Origin: Lyophyllum atratum
Lineage: Eukaryota > Basidiomycota > Agaricomycetes > Agaricales > Lyophyllaceae
Assembly (NCBI GenBank): GCA_014905825.1
Contig: JACGCN010000017.1
Location: 620,001-684,000 of the forward strand
Direction: 5' to 3'
Length of the DNA stretch: 64,000 bases
Every line of letters starts with the position of its first letter. Positions within the stretch are counted from its first letter, which is position 1. The position numbers were made by a program, and so were the translations under genes. Positions 50,036 to 60,766 of this stretch are shown here, in pieces. A model generated the notes under the pieces. The model searched no databases, was not told the origin of the DNA, and saw only the letters and a list, made by a program, of their open reading frames with translations.

Positions 50036-51993
50036 TCAAGCAACTTCCTTCACCACGGTCATATAAATGACATCACCGGGGGCATATCCACGGACTTGAA
50101 CCTTCTCACTACTCAAGCTCTTCTTTAGACTCTTGACACTCGGGCGCTTGTGCCTCGTCTGAGTTAAGGCAGGGATGGAGTAAATGGACGACAAAGAAGA
50201 GATGGAGGAGCCCTCAAATGGCTTCGAGTGGTGACGAGGTGGGGTGACAGAAGGGTGAAGCGGGTATCCAAAGGCGAGATCAGCTGAATCCATAGGCGAG
50301 CTGGAGCGAAACTTCGATGCGGTATCGACGAACTTGAGGGGCGATGGCGGTGGTTGCGGCCATGATGCATCGGAGACGGAGGAAATCTCTGATTCGACAT
50401 CAGTTGGAACTCGGCGAGGAGATGGGGGCGCGTTGCGCAAGCTTCGGGGGGTGGTGGGAGAAGTCATCGCGTCGAGCGTGGCTTTACGTGGGAATACAAA
50501 GACCGGAGGTGGAGATATGAGAAGGGCCGGAGGAGTTATTCCAAGTGTCTTGGCCACGGGAGATCCTAAGTAGTCCAGCGTGGAAACGATGAAGGCATCG
50601 TCGTCGCCACAAACTGTGGGCGAGGCAGTAGTGGGACTGGGACTCGGTGTCACGTCCCGACTAGGAATGGGCGAAGTGGTTCTGATAGAACTGGGAGATT
50701 TCCGCCCAGGCAACCAAGGCTTCGATTTCTTCGAGTCCGTATCGAGCATATCATCCCAGCCTGATTTGAAATCAAGAGCTTGAGGTTTGGGACGGGGAGT
50801 GCTCAGCTGTGATCGGGATACCATCTCCGTTTCCGTCTTGTTGGCACTGTCGACGATGTCAGTATAGATCTGCGACGGTTACTCAGATGCAAAGACTTAC
50901 TGAGTCGGTAGGAGTACAAGGGGGCGGGGGCGCCACTTCCTTATCTGCCGTACACGTCCGCGGATCCACTTGAAAGAATCTCGAGCCTCTTGGCCGATCG
51001 TAAACGAAAGGATGATGTACACGATCGATACAGCGGGTATGCCCCACCAGGTCAACTGGATGCTCTTGATATCATCGCGAGATTGAACGACATCGACGAC
51101 CGTCATGCTCGCGTGGACGGAAGACCACGACACCCACGGGCGAAATCCAGAGACAGAAAACACCGAGAAAAGGCTGACCACGAAGAGTAGACATGTGGTA
51201 GTAATCGATACCGTGACGCGACGAACAAAGAGGGAAGAAGTGAGAGGAGAACGTGATTCAAGGTGGACAGAGAAAGTTGCCGCGGGGCGCCTGAAGGAAT
51301 GATGGATCGCGATGCCTGGAGTAAATGATGAGAACGGCAACGCAATTCAGAGAATTGAAAGCATACCTGCAAGGACGAAAGACCCAAAACAAAGAATAAT
51401 GGGAGGTAACCACATGATAGTCAATCCTAGAGTCGAAGGGTGGACAGACGCGGAACAACCATAGTCCTGGATAAGATCAAACCGGTGATCCTGAGATACA
51501 AAGTCTATTCATGTCATGAGAAGAGTGTCGACGGTGAGTATTCAGAAGAGACGTACGAAGTGTCATGTATAATAAAGGGACAATATAGCACAGTATGAAT
51601 TCTAGTAAGACGCGGCGTGTCTGACTTTTCGGGTCGTTGGCGATGGGTCTACTCGACGATGCGAGCTCAAGGCCGCGTGAAATACAGAGGCATGCTCCCG
51701 GAAGGGCGACTGAAGCGCCAAGCAGGAGTTTCGTTACTGGAATCAGCGCGACGTCAGTAAGATTGTCTTACGAAAGGAACGAGAAGAAACATACCGATAT
51801 CACACCAGACTGGTACGCGGATATCGACGTTATCGGCCCAGATAATAGCATTGATTCCGTGCACAAGGTTGCACCCTACGAGCCACGCGACTATGGCCAA
51901 GTTTGGAACGTTACAGCGAACGCGAGCGACAGGGATGAACACAGCGAGCAGAGCGGCGCAGATAAAAGAGACGGCAGGCAGATCTGAACGCAT
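50036..51993 (-). CDS. STE3-family pheromone receptor 5 (seven-helix GPCR), diverged
   Basis: Seven-helix pheromone receptor. Pieces in order: MRSDLPAVSFICAALLAVFI, CNVPNLAIVAWLVGCNLVHG, INAIIWADNV, VPVWCDI, VTKLLLGASVALPGACLCIS, VLLEFILCYIVPLLYMTL, FVSQDHRFDLIQDYGC, LTIMWLPPIILCFGSFVLAG, RRVTVSITTTCLLFVVSLFS, FRPWVSWSSVHASMTVVDVV, WWGIPAVSIVYIILSFTIG and QEARDSFKW. It belongs with receptor 1, sharing NVPxLxIVAWL. Differences from the others: the conserved PLPWHW motif after helix 1 is replaced by PVARVR, and the RYFRL motif at helix 6 is lost. The tail is very long (about 270 residues) and Ser/Pro-rich, ending MTVVKEVA. This combination suggests a receptor under relaxed or different selection, perhaps not involved in mate recognition. 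Confidence 0.88.
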
Positions 51994-52975
51994 GTTAACT
52001 AAAGCACCCTGTCACGACGTCTTATCCAAGAGACGAGGCAAGGAGATGATTAGAGAGAGGATAGAACGAAACGGTGGCAAACTGAGCATGGGACAGAAGC
52101 GTCATATTAGAAGAAAATTAAACAAGAGCCGCTTGCTAGAAGTGGATAGGCTGCGTGTTGAGCACTTGCGTAGAGCCGGGGGGCAACGATTTCAAGGACT
52201 TTGGGCAGGTGGACAACGAGACAAGTGTGCTGCCTCTTTGGAAACAAGGGAAAGGTAGCGCGTCGGGTCGTGAGTCACTGTAAACGGCCCGAGGATGAGG
52301 GGAAAGCAGGGCGAAAATGCAAAAATAATAAGGCAGGGACAAGGGGATGCGCAAATGCGGAAATATCAAGGTCTGGATGCGGTGGGTGGATGGGTGGAGT
52401 GCCGGTCTAGAAATGGATGATAGTATGAGGTTACCGTTTTGGGAAAATAGGTGTGGTGGCTGTGCAGTCTACTTTCAAGAAGCGCCTGCTTGTCCGAGTC
52501 GTCCATGCAAATCCTTCACGTCCATTGCTTTGAACATCTGATTCGGGGACGATGCAGGTCGAAATTTAAAGGCACGATGTCATTTGGGTGTCATGAAACT
52601 GGTTGTATTCTGAGCGAAAAGCTCAAAATGGGTCACACCGTCCCGGTACATGGGGGCGGCAACTCAACTTCTTCGACTCGAGAATTCGTCCCCAAGTTCG
52701 CGATCGATTGCATGCGCTTGCTCTAGTCTGTTCTGAGGTCGTAACTTTTTCTATGTCTGACGCTGAGGGAATTTGAATATGATGGGTGAACTGGTCCAAC
52801 AACGCAGGAGGTGCTAGGAGGTGCTTGACTACGATCGCTAGACAACCAGTGTCATCAAATATATCCTCATAGCACCACGGGCAGACAACAGACCACTGTA
52901 AGAGGATATGGCATCGTCGCGCACTCCTGAACAGATTTTCGGGGCCTAGGATAGAAAGTCACTAACTCGCGAATT
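51994..52975. other. intergenic, no gene seen
   Basis: About 1 kb: receptor 5 promoter and 3' region of the next F-box-like gene. It marks the right edge of the pheromone/receptor region. Open frames here overlap and lack motifs. Confidence 0.5.
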
Positions 52976-54193
52976 TTATGTCAGGGATTGCTCACCAGCT
53001 ACTAAGTATGAACTCAATAGACGAGTGTATCCCCCCAGGAACGGGATGAGATAGGCGCTGTCAACGTCTCTCTCATCGAGGCCACCGTTTTTCTTTTCGG
53101 ACCTAAATTGAAGGATTCCACTCGCAGCGCACAACGGCAGCCAGCTTCTAACCTCATTGATGATTCGATCCCTTAAGTCGTGACGCATCACGTCAAGGCG
53201 AACGATCACATGGGATAGATGGTGATTCATCGCAGGGTTGGCGATCGAGCGGCCCAGCACAGACCAAGGAGGGAGGTCTGGACGAGGAACCTTTCCCCCG
53301 TAACTACTTATGAGATGAGCTTCTGTGACCGAAGTATCCTGTATTAGAACTTGTAGAACGGATTGGAATAGAGTCGACGACGCGTTGTGGAGCATAAAGT
53401 ACCGAAGAGCGGAGTTATGATGGAGGTTGATCTTGCCTACGAAGGAATCTAAGAGGTACATATCAGTTTTGCCCAGAATGTGAGGTGCTTTTTGCAGACC
53501 TGCATCCATCCAAGAGCACAAACCCAGTTCAAGGCGGTGAAGAGAGCCACCTAAAGCCTTTAACGCAGCCTGGAGGGGCAATACATGTTTTGCCGAGAGC
53601 TTGAATATCCGAAGCGTAGAAAGGTGCGGTGGCATCGAATGCGTAAGCCAGGGCAAGAGTGCATGTGATCCAGCCCTTATATTCAACGTACGTAGCATCG
53701 AAGAGGGATACGCGTGAAGGGAAGAGTCCTTGTCATTCTCCCAGGTGCAGGACAGCGTCAAGGTCTGGATCCGGGGGAAGGAGCAGAATAATTCGATCAT
53801 TTCACCGAAGCTCTTGAATTTGAGGCCATGAAGTTCCAAATAAGTGAGCATGGGAAACATGGATAGGAGAATGACGCGCATCTGCGCGTAAGGAAGGCAT
53901 CCGTAGATGTATAAAGACGTGATTGACGAAAACACCTCAATCCCTTGTGGGAGAGGATACATGTCGCAAATCATTAACCTCCGGATGAACCCAGCGACGG
54001 ACGGTAGGTGTGGTGCGCGGAGAATTCTGTCCGCTGTTAAATGATCAATCCGGATGTCGTACAGTAGGTGGTATCGACCTGAGGATAACCATGCCTTGCA
54101 CACAAGACAGCAAGCCATTAGAGTCAGCTGATCACAATGCAGATAGTCGATGATTATATCGATGAGCTCCCGAGGCAGTACTGGGATAGACAT
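52976..54193 (-). CDS. F-box/LRR-like protein
   Basis: N-terminal F-box LPRELIDIIIDYLHCDQ and CCLVCKAWLSSGRYHLLYDI, followed by leucine-rich segments (SSITSLYIYGCLP, LTYLELHGLKF, IQTLTLSCTWEN, LHRLELGLCSW, VGKINLHHNSALRYFML). The frame is open for 405 codons, but a 51-base stretch in the middle (from GTCTGCAA to CTTAG, about 53450-53500) looks like an in-frame intron: it falls where the paralogues at 57046 and 60767 have theirs, and it interrupts the repeat pattern. With it removed the protein has 388 residues. These three genes share the layout (P-x-ELID-IIDHL, then ALxACCL-CKAWL) and form a local family; role as ubiquitin-ligase adaptor is inferred from the F-box only. Confidence 0.82.
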   Translation of the reverse strand: MSIPVLPRELIDIIIDYLHCDQLTLMACCLVCKAWLSSGRYHLLYDIRIDHLTADRILRAPHLPSVAGFIRRLMICDMYPLPQGIEVFSSITSLYIYGCLPYAQMRVILLSMFPMLTYLELHGLKFKSFGEMIELFCSFPRIQTLTLSCTWENDKDSSLHAYPSSMLRTLNIRAGSHALLPWLTHSMPPHLSTLRIFKLSAKHVLPLQAALKALGGSLHRLELGLCSWMDAGLQKAPHILGKTDMYLLDSFVGKINLHHNSALRYFMLHNASSTLFQSVLQVLIQDTSVTEAHLISSYGGKVPRPDLPPWSVLGRSIANPAMNHHLSHVIVRLDVMRHDLRDRIINEVRSWLPLCAASGILQFRSEKKNGGLDERDVDSAYLIPFLGGYTRLLSSYLVAGEQSLT

Positions 54194-54998
54194 CCTGAGG
54201 TGCTGCTATAAGCGCGTTAGTTTGCTGCTGGTGGAACTCTGTCCGATTCCTAAGTGGAGGCGAATCTGCGACTCGGAGAAGGTGGGCGTTCATCACAAGG
54301 TCCTAAATTACCGCAAGACTATAAACAAGACCAAATGGCTTGAAACTTCGGCATCGCCGGAGCCAAAACAGCACTGCCCCGAACAGTGAACGAAAAAGAA
54401 GTCGAGGCACCCACTTTTCCCGCGTGGACCGTCTACAGCTCCATAGTTGAGTGAAGTCGCTCGAACTTTGAGAGTAAGTGTTACCAGAGCGACTCCGTGT
54501 CTCGCTTCGAATTCTTTACTTTCTTGATATCAACCGGCGCCGGTTCAAAACCCATTTGAAGCCATAAGAGGCAACAGAAAATAATAAAATGGGATGAGAT
54601 GAGCCCTTGCGTTCATGCAAGTCTGTCGTCATGGAACAGGAGCTCGTGAGACACGACATCGGAAATCACAACCGACATGACGATGTGAAGAGGGTGACGT
54701 GTTTCGAGGTCATGATGTCCGACCCTGTCGATACCGAGGTGGGCGGTATTAATATAGAATACAGGAGGTTAAGTACAACGAAGCTACATAGTCCAGGTCG
54801 AGCTCAATATAAAGTATCAATGCTATAAAGTTAATGCCCAACACGGGAAAAAGTACAACATGGGATGCCAAATGCGAAGGTTCAGGAATGGATTCAGGAC
54901 AATGGTGTGAGGGGGGATAAAAAATGCAATGCGAGCCGTGGTAATAATCGTGTTTGGGAGGCTGAAGCGAAAGCAGGAGTCGAACAGGGAAATCAGGC
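54194..54998. other. intergenic, with a perfect 14-bp palindrome
   Basis: 0.8 kb. The palindrome aaccggcgccggtt lies at about 54534-54547 upstream of the F-box-like gene; it could be a binding site for a dimeric regulator or chance. No gene seen. Confidence 0.4.
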
Positions 54999-56478
54999 CT
55001 AATATCTGCGGAGGACCATACGGACGACAGCGCGGAGGGGCATCGTAGCGAGATATCCGACGCGGGAGAGCACGAGCGAGGTGAGGTTCAGGGGCTGAGC
55101 AAGGACCGGGTATTTCGTTGTTTCTTCCTCGGGAATCGTCTCAAGGTGTATAGAGGACGCCGACGGGAACGATCGGAGAGTGTGCTTCGGGGAGTGATGC
55201 GGGGAGGCGTACAGGCTTCGTTGGGGCGGGGCGGTGAACATCCATGCGGGGAGGATGCTGGCCAGCAGCGAGGGCGTGGCGGCGGGTGCGTGCGCGATCG
55301 TCGGCCCTGCCTTCTGCTTCCCCTTCCCCTTGAGACCCTCCAGCGTCTGCTCCATCTCATTCACCTTCGCCTCCTGCTTGTCATACTTCCTCTCGTGTCT
55401 CTTAACAGTGCGATCGACCGCGGTGACCGCTTCGTCGACATACTCGTACACCTCCTCCGTGGCGTCGATGAGCCGCTCCTTCGCCTTGGTGAGCGCCGTC
55501 TCTAGGTGCTCCACGCGCTTGATCATCTCTGCCATTTGCACGTGCACGTCCTCGGCAGTGAGATTAGGAGAGGGATAGTGTATGACGTCGTGCAGGTCTT
55601 CGGTGCGCTGCTGGAAGCGGTCGATGACATGCGCCCACGGGCGCATGCCCGTCGCGAGTACAAATAGCGCCGTACTAAACCACGAGACGGATTCTTCTCC
55701 AATAACGGCGGCGGTGGCGTAACGCAGGAACATGGCTCCGAAGAAGGGTGAGAGAGCAGTCATGCCAAGAAAGAAAAATTCGAGCATCCTGAGCTCGGAG
55801 CTGGCAACATCCTTGTATCGGTCTTCCGCATTGGATGGGGGGAACTCTGGGGCGCGCCGGCGGGGCCTTGCCTTGCGGTAAAGCTCCCAAGGGACTAAAG
55901 ATTGACGTCAGGGTCAAACTTGGAAAAAAACATTAGGAGGACAGACTTTCGATGATCTGATGCAGGTAGAAGATGAGAAGGATAATAAGTAATACGTTCT
56001 TGATATAGTCTCCGCCTGTGAGCCAATTTCCGATGGGCGAGACGAGGGCCACGACAACAGCAAGGTCAAACTCGTACCACGCGCGCGATTTGGGCGAATC
56101 GGGGCTGGATCTGGAGCGGTCATTCGGCGATAAAGGAGACGTGTCTATGGATGCGAGCGGGGGATCCTTTCTGCGTGTATTGTGGGTGTCCGGCGCGTGC
56201 GCGTTCTCGTTCTGATTCTCGCCTTCACTCTCGTCCCCGCTCTGTTCGGTTTCAGAGCCGTCATCTGACGTCACCGGTTGCCGCGGTTTATCCCTTTCGA
56301 ACGGAGTTTCCTCGACATCTGACGCAACGGAAAAGTCCTTTGTCGAATTGGACGAGGTAAGGCTGCCGGAGCTCCTGTTCAGGGTTATTGCATGGGTCGT
56401 TGGTCCCCTTCTGTCGAGTCCATTCCCTCTGCGACGAAGAGGTAGAGTTGTGTGGACGGCCGACGTTCTCGTCGCCAT
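54999..56478 (-). CDS. conserved-looking membrane protein with coiled coil, unknown function
   Basis: Two exons (55947-56478 and 54999-55894) give 475 residues. The first 130 residues are disordered, Ser/Asp/Glu-rich and basic at the very start. Next comes a membrane block: WYEFDLAVVVALVSPIGNWL, YIKNVLLIILLIFYLHQIIE, then WELYRKARPRRR and, after a linker, EFFFLGMTALSPFFGAMFLR. A coiled coil follows (VEHLETALTKAKERLIDATE; RHERKYDKQEAKVNEMEQTL), then a Pro/Ser-rich stretch and a C-terminal hydrophobic helix ending VVRMVLRRY. The organisation suggests an organelle- or ER-membrane protein with a cytosolic coiled coil. I do not recognise a named family. The start at 56478 was chosen because upstream residues to 56553 read like untranslated leader. 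Confidence 0.75.
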
Positions 56479-57045
56479 GTCTAACAGTGGATGGGGAGTA
56501 AAAGGGGAGATGGTGGTTGCATGAAGAAAGCAGGCAAGCAAACTTGCTGTCACTTGTTACCAAGAACATCTGGAATTGGTAATTGCGTCACTCGCACGTG
56601 GACGAGGAGAGCCTTTAAAGTTAACAAGTATCAACAGCCCGACGCGAGCGCGTGCACTGATGCAAGATCCGTCTTCCTGAAATCATGCTGCAGTTTGGCT
56701 GCAGTCCTCTTCATCCACCTCGTTCGTCGAGACCGCAGCCTGCGGCTAGCTTCAGGCGATCCTGCAGTCTACTTTAATTCCTCTGAGGTTCTTGATTAGC
56801 AGGGTTATTCACAGATTTACTGGATTACTGAGACACGTACAGGGACGACCAAGGGGCGACTTGATTGACGGGTCGCGTCCGAGTCGGTGTTAATAACCGC
56901 GTCACGCAGAACCTCAAATACTGGCCATCAGTCAGCTCAATGGTTGCACAGCTACAGTCTTCTCTTCACCCACCATCTTCGCCTACGTGTAGACGACATA
57001 AATTCTACACCTAGTCACCACTGAAGCCCGAGGCCACGGTCTGCA
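56479..57045. other. divergent promoter region
   Basis: 0.57 kb between two divergent genes. It holds several CTGCAG-bearing short inverted repeats (about 56689-56775). No gene seen. Confidence 0.5.
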
Positions 57046-58242
57046 ATGCACAATGTGATGCTTCCGCACGAGCTCATCGACTATATCATCGACCACTTGC
57101 ATGACGATCGGGCCGCTCTCTCCGCATGCTGTCTCGCTTGTAAGGCATGGCTGGCATGCAGCCGGTACCACCTCTTCTCGGACGTTCTCCTCGACTATCG
57201 ACGTTTCGATGATATACACTCTTTGCCGCAGCCATCAACCTTTGCGGTGGCCACACGGAGACTCATGCTGGCCGGCACAAACATCCTCCCACCCGGAATT
57301 CAACACTTCTCCTCTATCACAGCGTTCTACCTACGTGTATCAACGCCTACCGCAGATATGATCACCGAGATACCACGTCTCTTCTCAAATATCACCTTGC
57401 TCGAATTGAACCAAGTCACATTCCACTCGTTCGAGCAGATGGTCCAAACCATCTGTCATTGTACTGCGTTGGAGACCCTGACTATCTTCGCAGGTCTGTG
57501 GAAAGAAGAGTTGGAACAACTCGCGCCCGGCCTCTGTCTGCCTCCCCGCCTGCATACCCTGAATATCCTCTCTTCGTGGCTCCACATCTTCCTTGATTGG
57601 TTTAACACGCTCGAAATCCTACCTCCACTGACCACCATGCGGCTCTGCGGCATCGGAGAACCTCACATGGCGTCTGTTGGAACGGCTATCAAGGGTCTTG
57701 GTAATTCTCTTCAACACCTGACACTTGATCTCAGGGATCATAGAAGTACAGGTCCTCCTTCCCTCCTTTCGCCGCCAAACCTTCGCTAATAATACCCTAA
57801 CCCCTCAGATCTTCTAGCCGAAAGCCTCGATCTCAGCCACAACCCCAACCTACGTTCCTTCACGCTCATCAACGGCTGGCCCAAGCTCCTCCACCGCCTC
57901 ATCTTTCCACACACCCAGGCTCGGAACGCAGCCCTCGAGGACCTCACACTAACCATCTACGAGGGCAAAAGCAACATCCCCAACCTCGATCTCCTCGACT
58001 GGAGCCAGCTCGACCACCTCGTCGCTGGGTCGCGCTGGCTAAAGAGTATAACCCTCCGTATATACGCGCATAGCCTCATTTCGGGCGTGGATCAAGCGAT
58101 TGTGGAAGGGCGCTTCATGCCGCTGGCTGGGGCGAAGGGGATGGTGAAGTGTGTGTCGGAGCGCGAGCGGGCGTTGGGTGTTAGGAAGAGGATGAAGGGC
58201 CCGATAGCGTTGCGCTCGTGGGGGGAGGATATCTCGAGTTGA
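57046..58242 (+). CDS. F-box/LRR-like protein
   Basis: Two exons (57046-57745 and 57809-58242) give 377 residues. F-box: LPHELIDYIIDHLHDDRAAL and CCLACKAWLACSRYHLFSDV. Leucine-rich segments follow: SSITAFYLRVSTPT, ITLLELNQVTFHS, LETLTIFAGLWKE, LHTLNILSSWLHI, LQHLTLDLRDH, then after the intron AESLDLSHNPNLRSFTLING and LEDLTLTIYEGKS. It is a paralogue of the genes at 52976 and 60767, with the intron at the matching place, just before the SLDLSHNPNLR repeat. The second ATG (MLPHEL) four codons in is an alternative start. Substrate unknown. Confidence 0.85.
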
Positions 58243-58833
58243 GCATGAGGTAGGTGGTTGGCGGGAGGGTAAGCGCTTTTGGAAATTTGGGCGCGAGGTG
58301 TGAGCTCATTTTTTTCCGTTAGGAAGATGGATGGGCGCGTCCTGCTGGGGATTCTTGGACGGATGTAATGTGTTTACTCTGATATCGAATGTTAAAAGCA
58401 ATCTAGCTGGGCTAAACGATCTCGAATCACGACACTCCCATGCCTTGGACGCTTGGATAGTCAGTGAGTCGTGATATTCCGACCACCGCTGTGCCCGCGG
58501 CACATGAGATCCTTTGACCTACATAGTTTGCGCTATGATTGGCGCGAAGAGAAGTCGTGAGTGAATGGTTGCTTTTCATTGTCTGAAATTCCGCAATTCG
58601 GCTTCATGCCTTTATAGACCGTCTGAGGCAGTCGTCCATCATAAATTCAATGTTCTAATCCTCTCAGCATTTCCGTTTTGTTTCTATTCGTCCCCAGAGT
58701 GTCTAACTCAGTGGGGACTTTAACGTGCACTCCATCCTATTGCTCTAGCTTACGATCTATCTACTTGGTTCAAATGATAAGTAGTGGTTCGCGAAGAACA
58801 TATTGTCCATCCTACACTCAGTTTATAGGCTTC
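58243..58833. other. convergent intergenic interval
   Basis: 0.6 kb between the 3' ends of two F-box-like genes. No gene seen. Confidence 0.55.
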
Positions 58834-60469
58834 TTAGAATCGAAGGCTCCGATTGAGCGCCTTTTGTAACTTGTCCCATGGTCCTCCCTTGAAGTCACAG
58901 GCAAGCTTACCGACTAATGCCAGCCTGGGGAACATCGCTAACAGGCATCGCAGCACAGCCAATATATCCCCTTCAATAGTCGCGTCGTCCACGACGATGA
59001 CGTCAATCATTATGTTTCCGACAACTGGATCCAGACGTCGCAGATCGAAGGGCGTCCAGACTGCGTCGATGCCGATGCGTTCAAGAGGGCAGCGTATGAC
59101 CAATGGCATAAGCCCTGCGAGTGTCGATTTTGTCCTCCCACGGATGACGATTGTCGATAGACGTGGCCAAGTCACAGCTGCGGTGGCGAGCCAGATGTCG
59201 TCTACAGCAGCGGCAAATGACTTACAATCGAGCTCGAGGGCTTCAATTTCTGGGAGGAGGAAGAGAGCGTAGATGCTGTGAATGTCGTTGAGACTATCTG
59301 TGTCGTTTGGGGAGCCGCTTGTTCCTATGAGAAGGTGTCTCAACCAGTGGTGGCAGGGGTGCTGCGTGAGGTGGGTAATAAAGTTGTTTGATTCCATTGA
59401 CGCTGCGGTTTGGCTTATCTTGACAGCCAACTTCGACAACGGGTGATGTACTGCATGCATCACAGAGGTAGCTTCCTCGAACGATGCCACTGTAAAAAGG
59501 AGAGTGTGAAGCCGTGCAAAGCGATTATCCTGCGATGCAAGGAGTTTGATGCTTTGGGAATTGTCGAAAACTAGTTCCCCTGCATGAAGTGTTCCTAGTG
59601 ATGGTAGTATGCTGAGGTGGAGCAGTGTGTCCATTTGTATTGGGAAATCTGTAGACAGGGTTTCAAGGCGCGGCAGGGCGCACATTAAATCTGTCAAGGC
59701 AGAGACCAATGCGGATGGGGGTGAACCGTACAACCGGATGCTAAGCTCCTGGATGTTGGGACAGTTGCGACGTATAGCTGAGATCAGGGTACAGCCCCCA
59801 TACTGGTCTGCATTGATTCGGAGCAACACACGTTGAATGGTGCTGCTAAGGAGACACTGCGCGAAGATGAGTGAGTGTTTATTCTCAGAGTCGTTCATTT
59901 GAAAAGTAATCTTTCGTAGATTGGGGAGTATACAACGGGCTGGACGATAACTCGCCAGCGTCAACATCACATCGTGGTGAATGGGCAGGCTATGCTCATG
60001 TCGATGGAACCCCAGAGTATGAATCTTCCATGCATAATGTTCGAACCTCGCCCATTCTGCGTCCTCTGGGACGAAGTTGAACGTCTATGATGAACAATTG
60101 AACATTGCTTCAATCAACAAGACACTGCGAAGCCAACATACCACGGTGCGTTCGCCGTCTTTCCGGGTTACTACTCTCCACATGTCGGACGGCATAACTT
60201 GTATCAGAGGTCCCAATGTCGCTTGATTGCGCCATAAGATGCTGAGAGCAGGCTCTAGATCACAACCAGAACACAGTATTCAGCGAGAGAAATCCCAGAG
60301 TTAACGAAAGGGATTCACCCGTAAAAGCCCGGCACGTCCTGGCGAGGTTAGCAAGATTATGCGTGCAAATCACCTTGATATCCGAGTCAAGACAGTCCAA
60401 CCTGCGTATTGTGGGGAGGTGTTCGAATATACGCGACTGCAGGTCGGGAATGGCAAGGCAAGGATGCAT
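58834..60469 (-). CDS. F-box/LRR-like protein, paralogue of the gene at 17191
   Basis: Three exons (60319-60469, 60142-60254, 58834-60084) give 504 residues. The N-terminus (HPCLAIPDLQSRIFEHLPT; NLANLARTCRAF) is the F-box-like region, followed by PALSILWRNQATLGPLIQVM and WARFEHYAWKIHTLGF. Leucine-rich segments include LPNLRKITFQMND, NIQELSIRLYGSP, LPRLETLSTDFPI, LHTLLFTVASFEE and IEALELDCKSF. The exon layout, the LIQVMPSDMW motif and the W-x-RF-x-x-Y motif match the gene at 17191-19009 (LIQVMPDDLW; WSRFGYY), so they share an ancestor. The start was set at the ATG just before the F-box. Confidence 0.8.
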
Positions 60470-60766
60470 CGTGATAATCGTCTTTGGGATAGTTGGAATT
60501 TCAGGAACCGACACGGGCAACTTCTGCAGTCGCAGAGACGATGAAAATTTGCGAGAGATGCTAATTGTTCTCAAGACGCGCGTTACCCGGCCCTAGACAA
60601 TTTTTACCCACACTGTCCGCCACCAAACAGTCCCAAAGCGAGCTTCACTGAATCTTGGCTCATCTCATTGACTACGTACAGAACAGCTCAGGCCTAACTT
60701 GAAGATTAGCCGCATTCTTCTGCCACCCAGTATACTATCGTCGAGCTCTTTAACCCGGCCTTCCAG

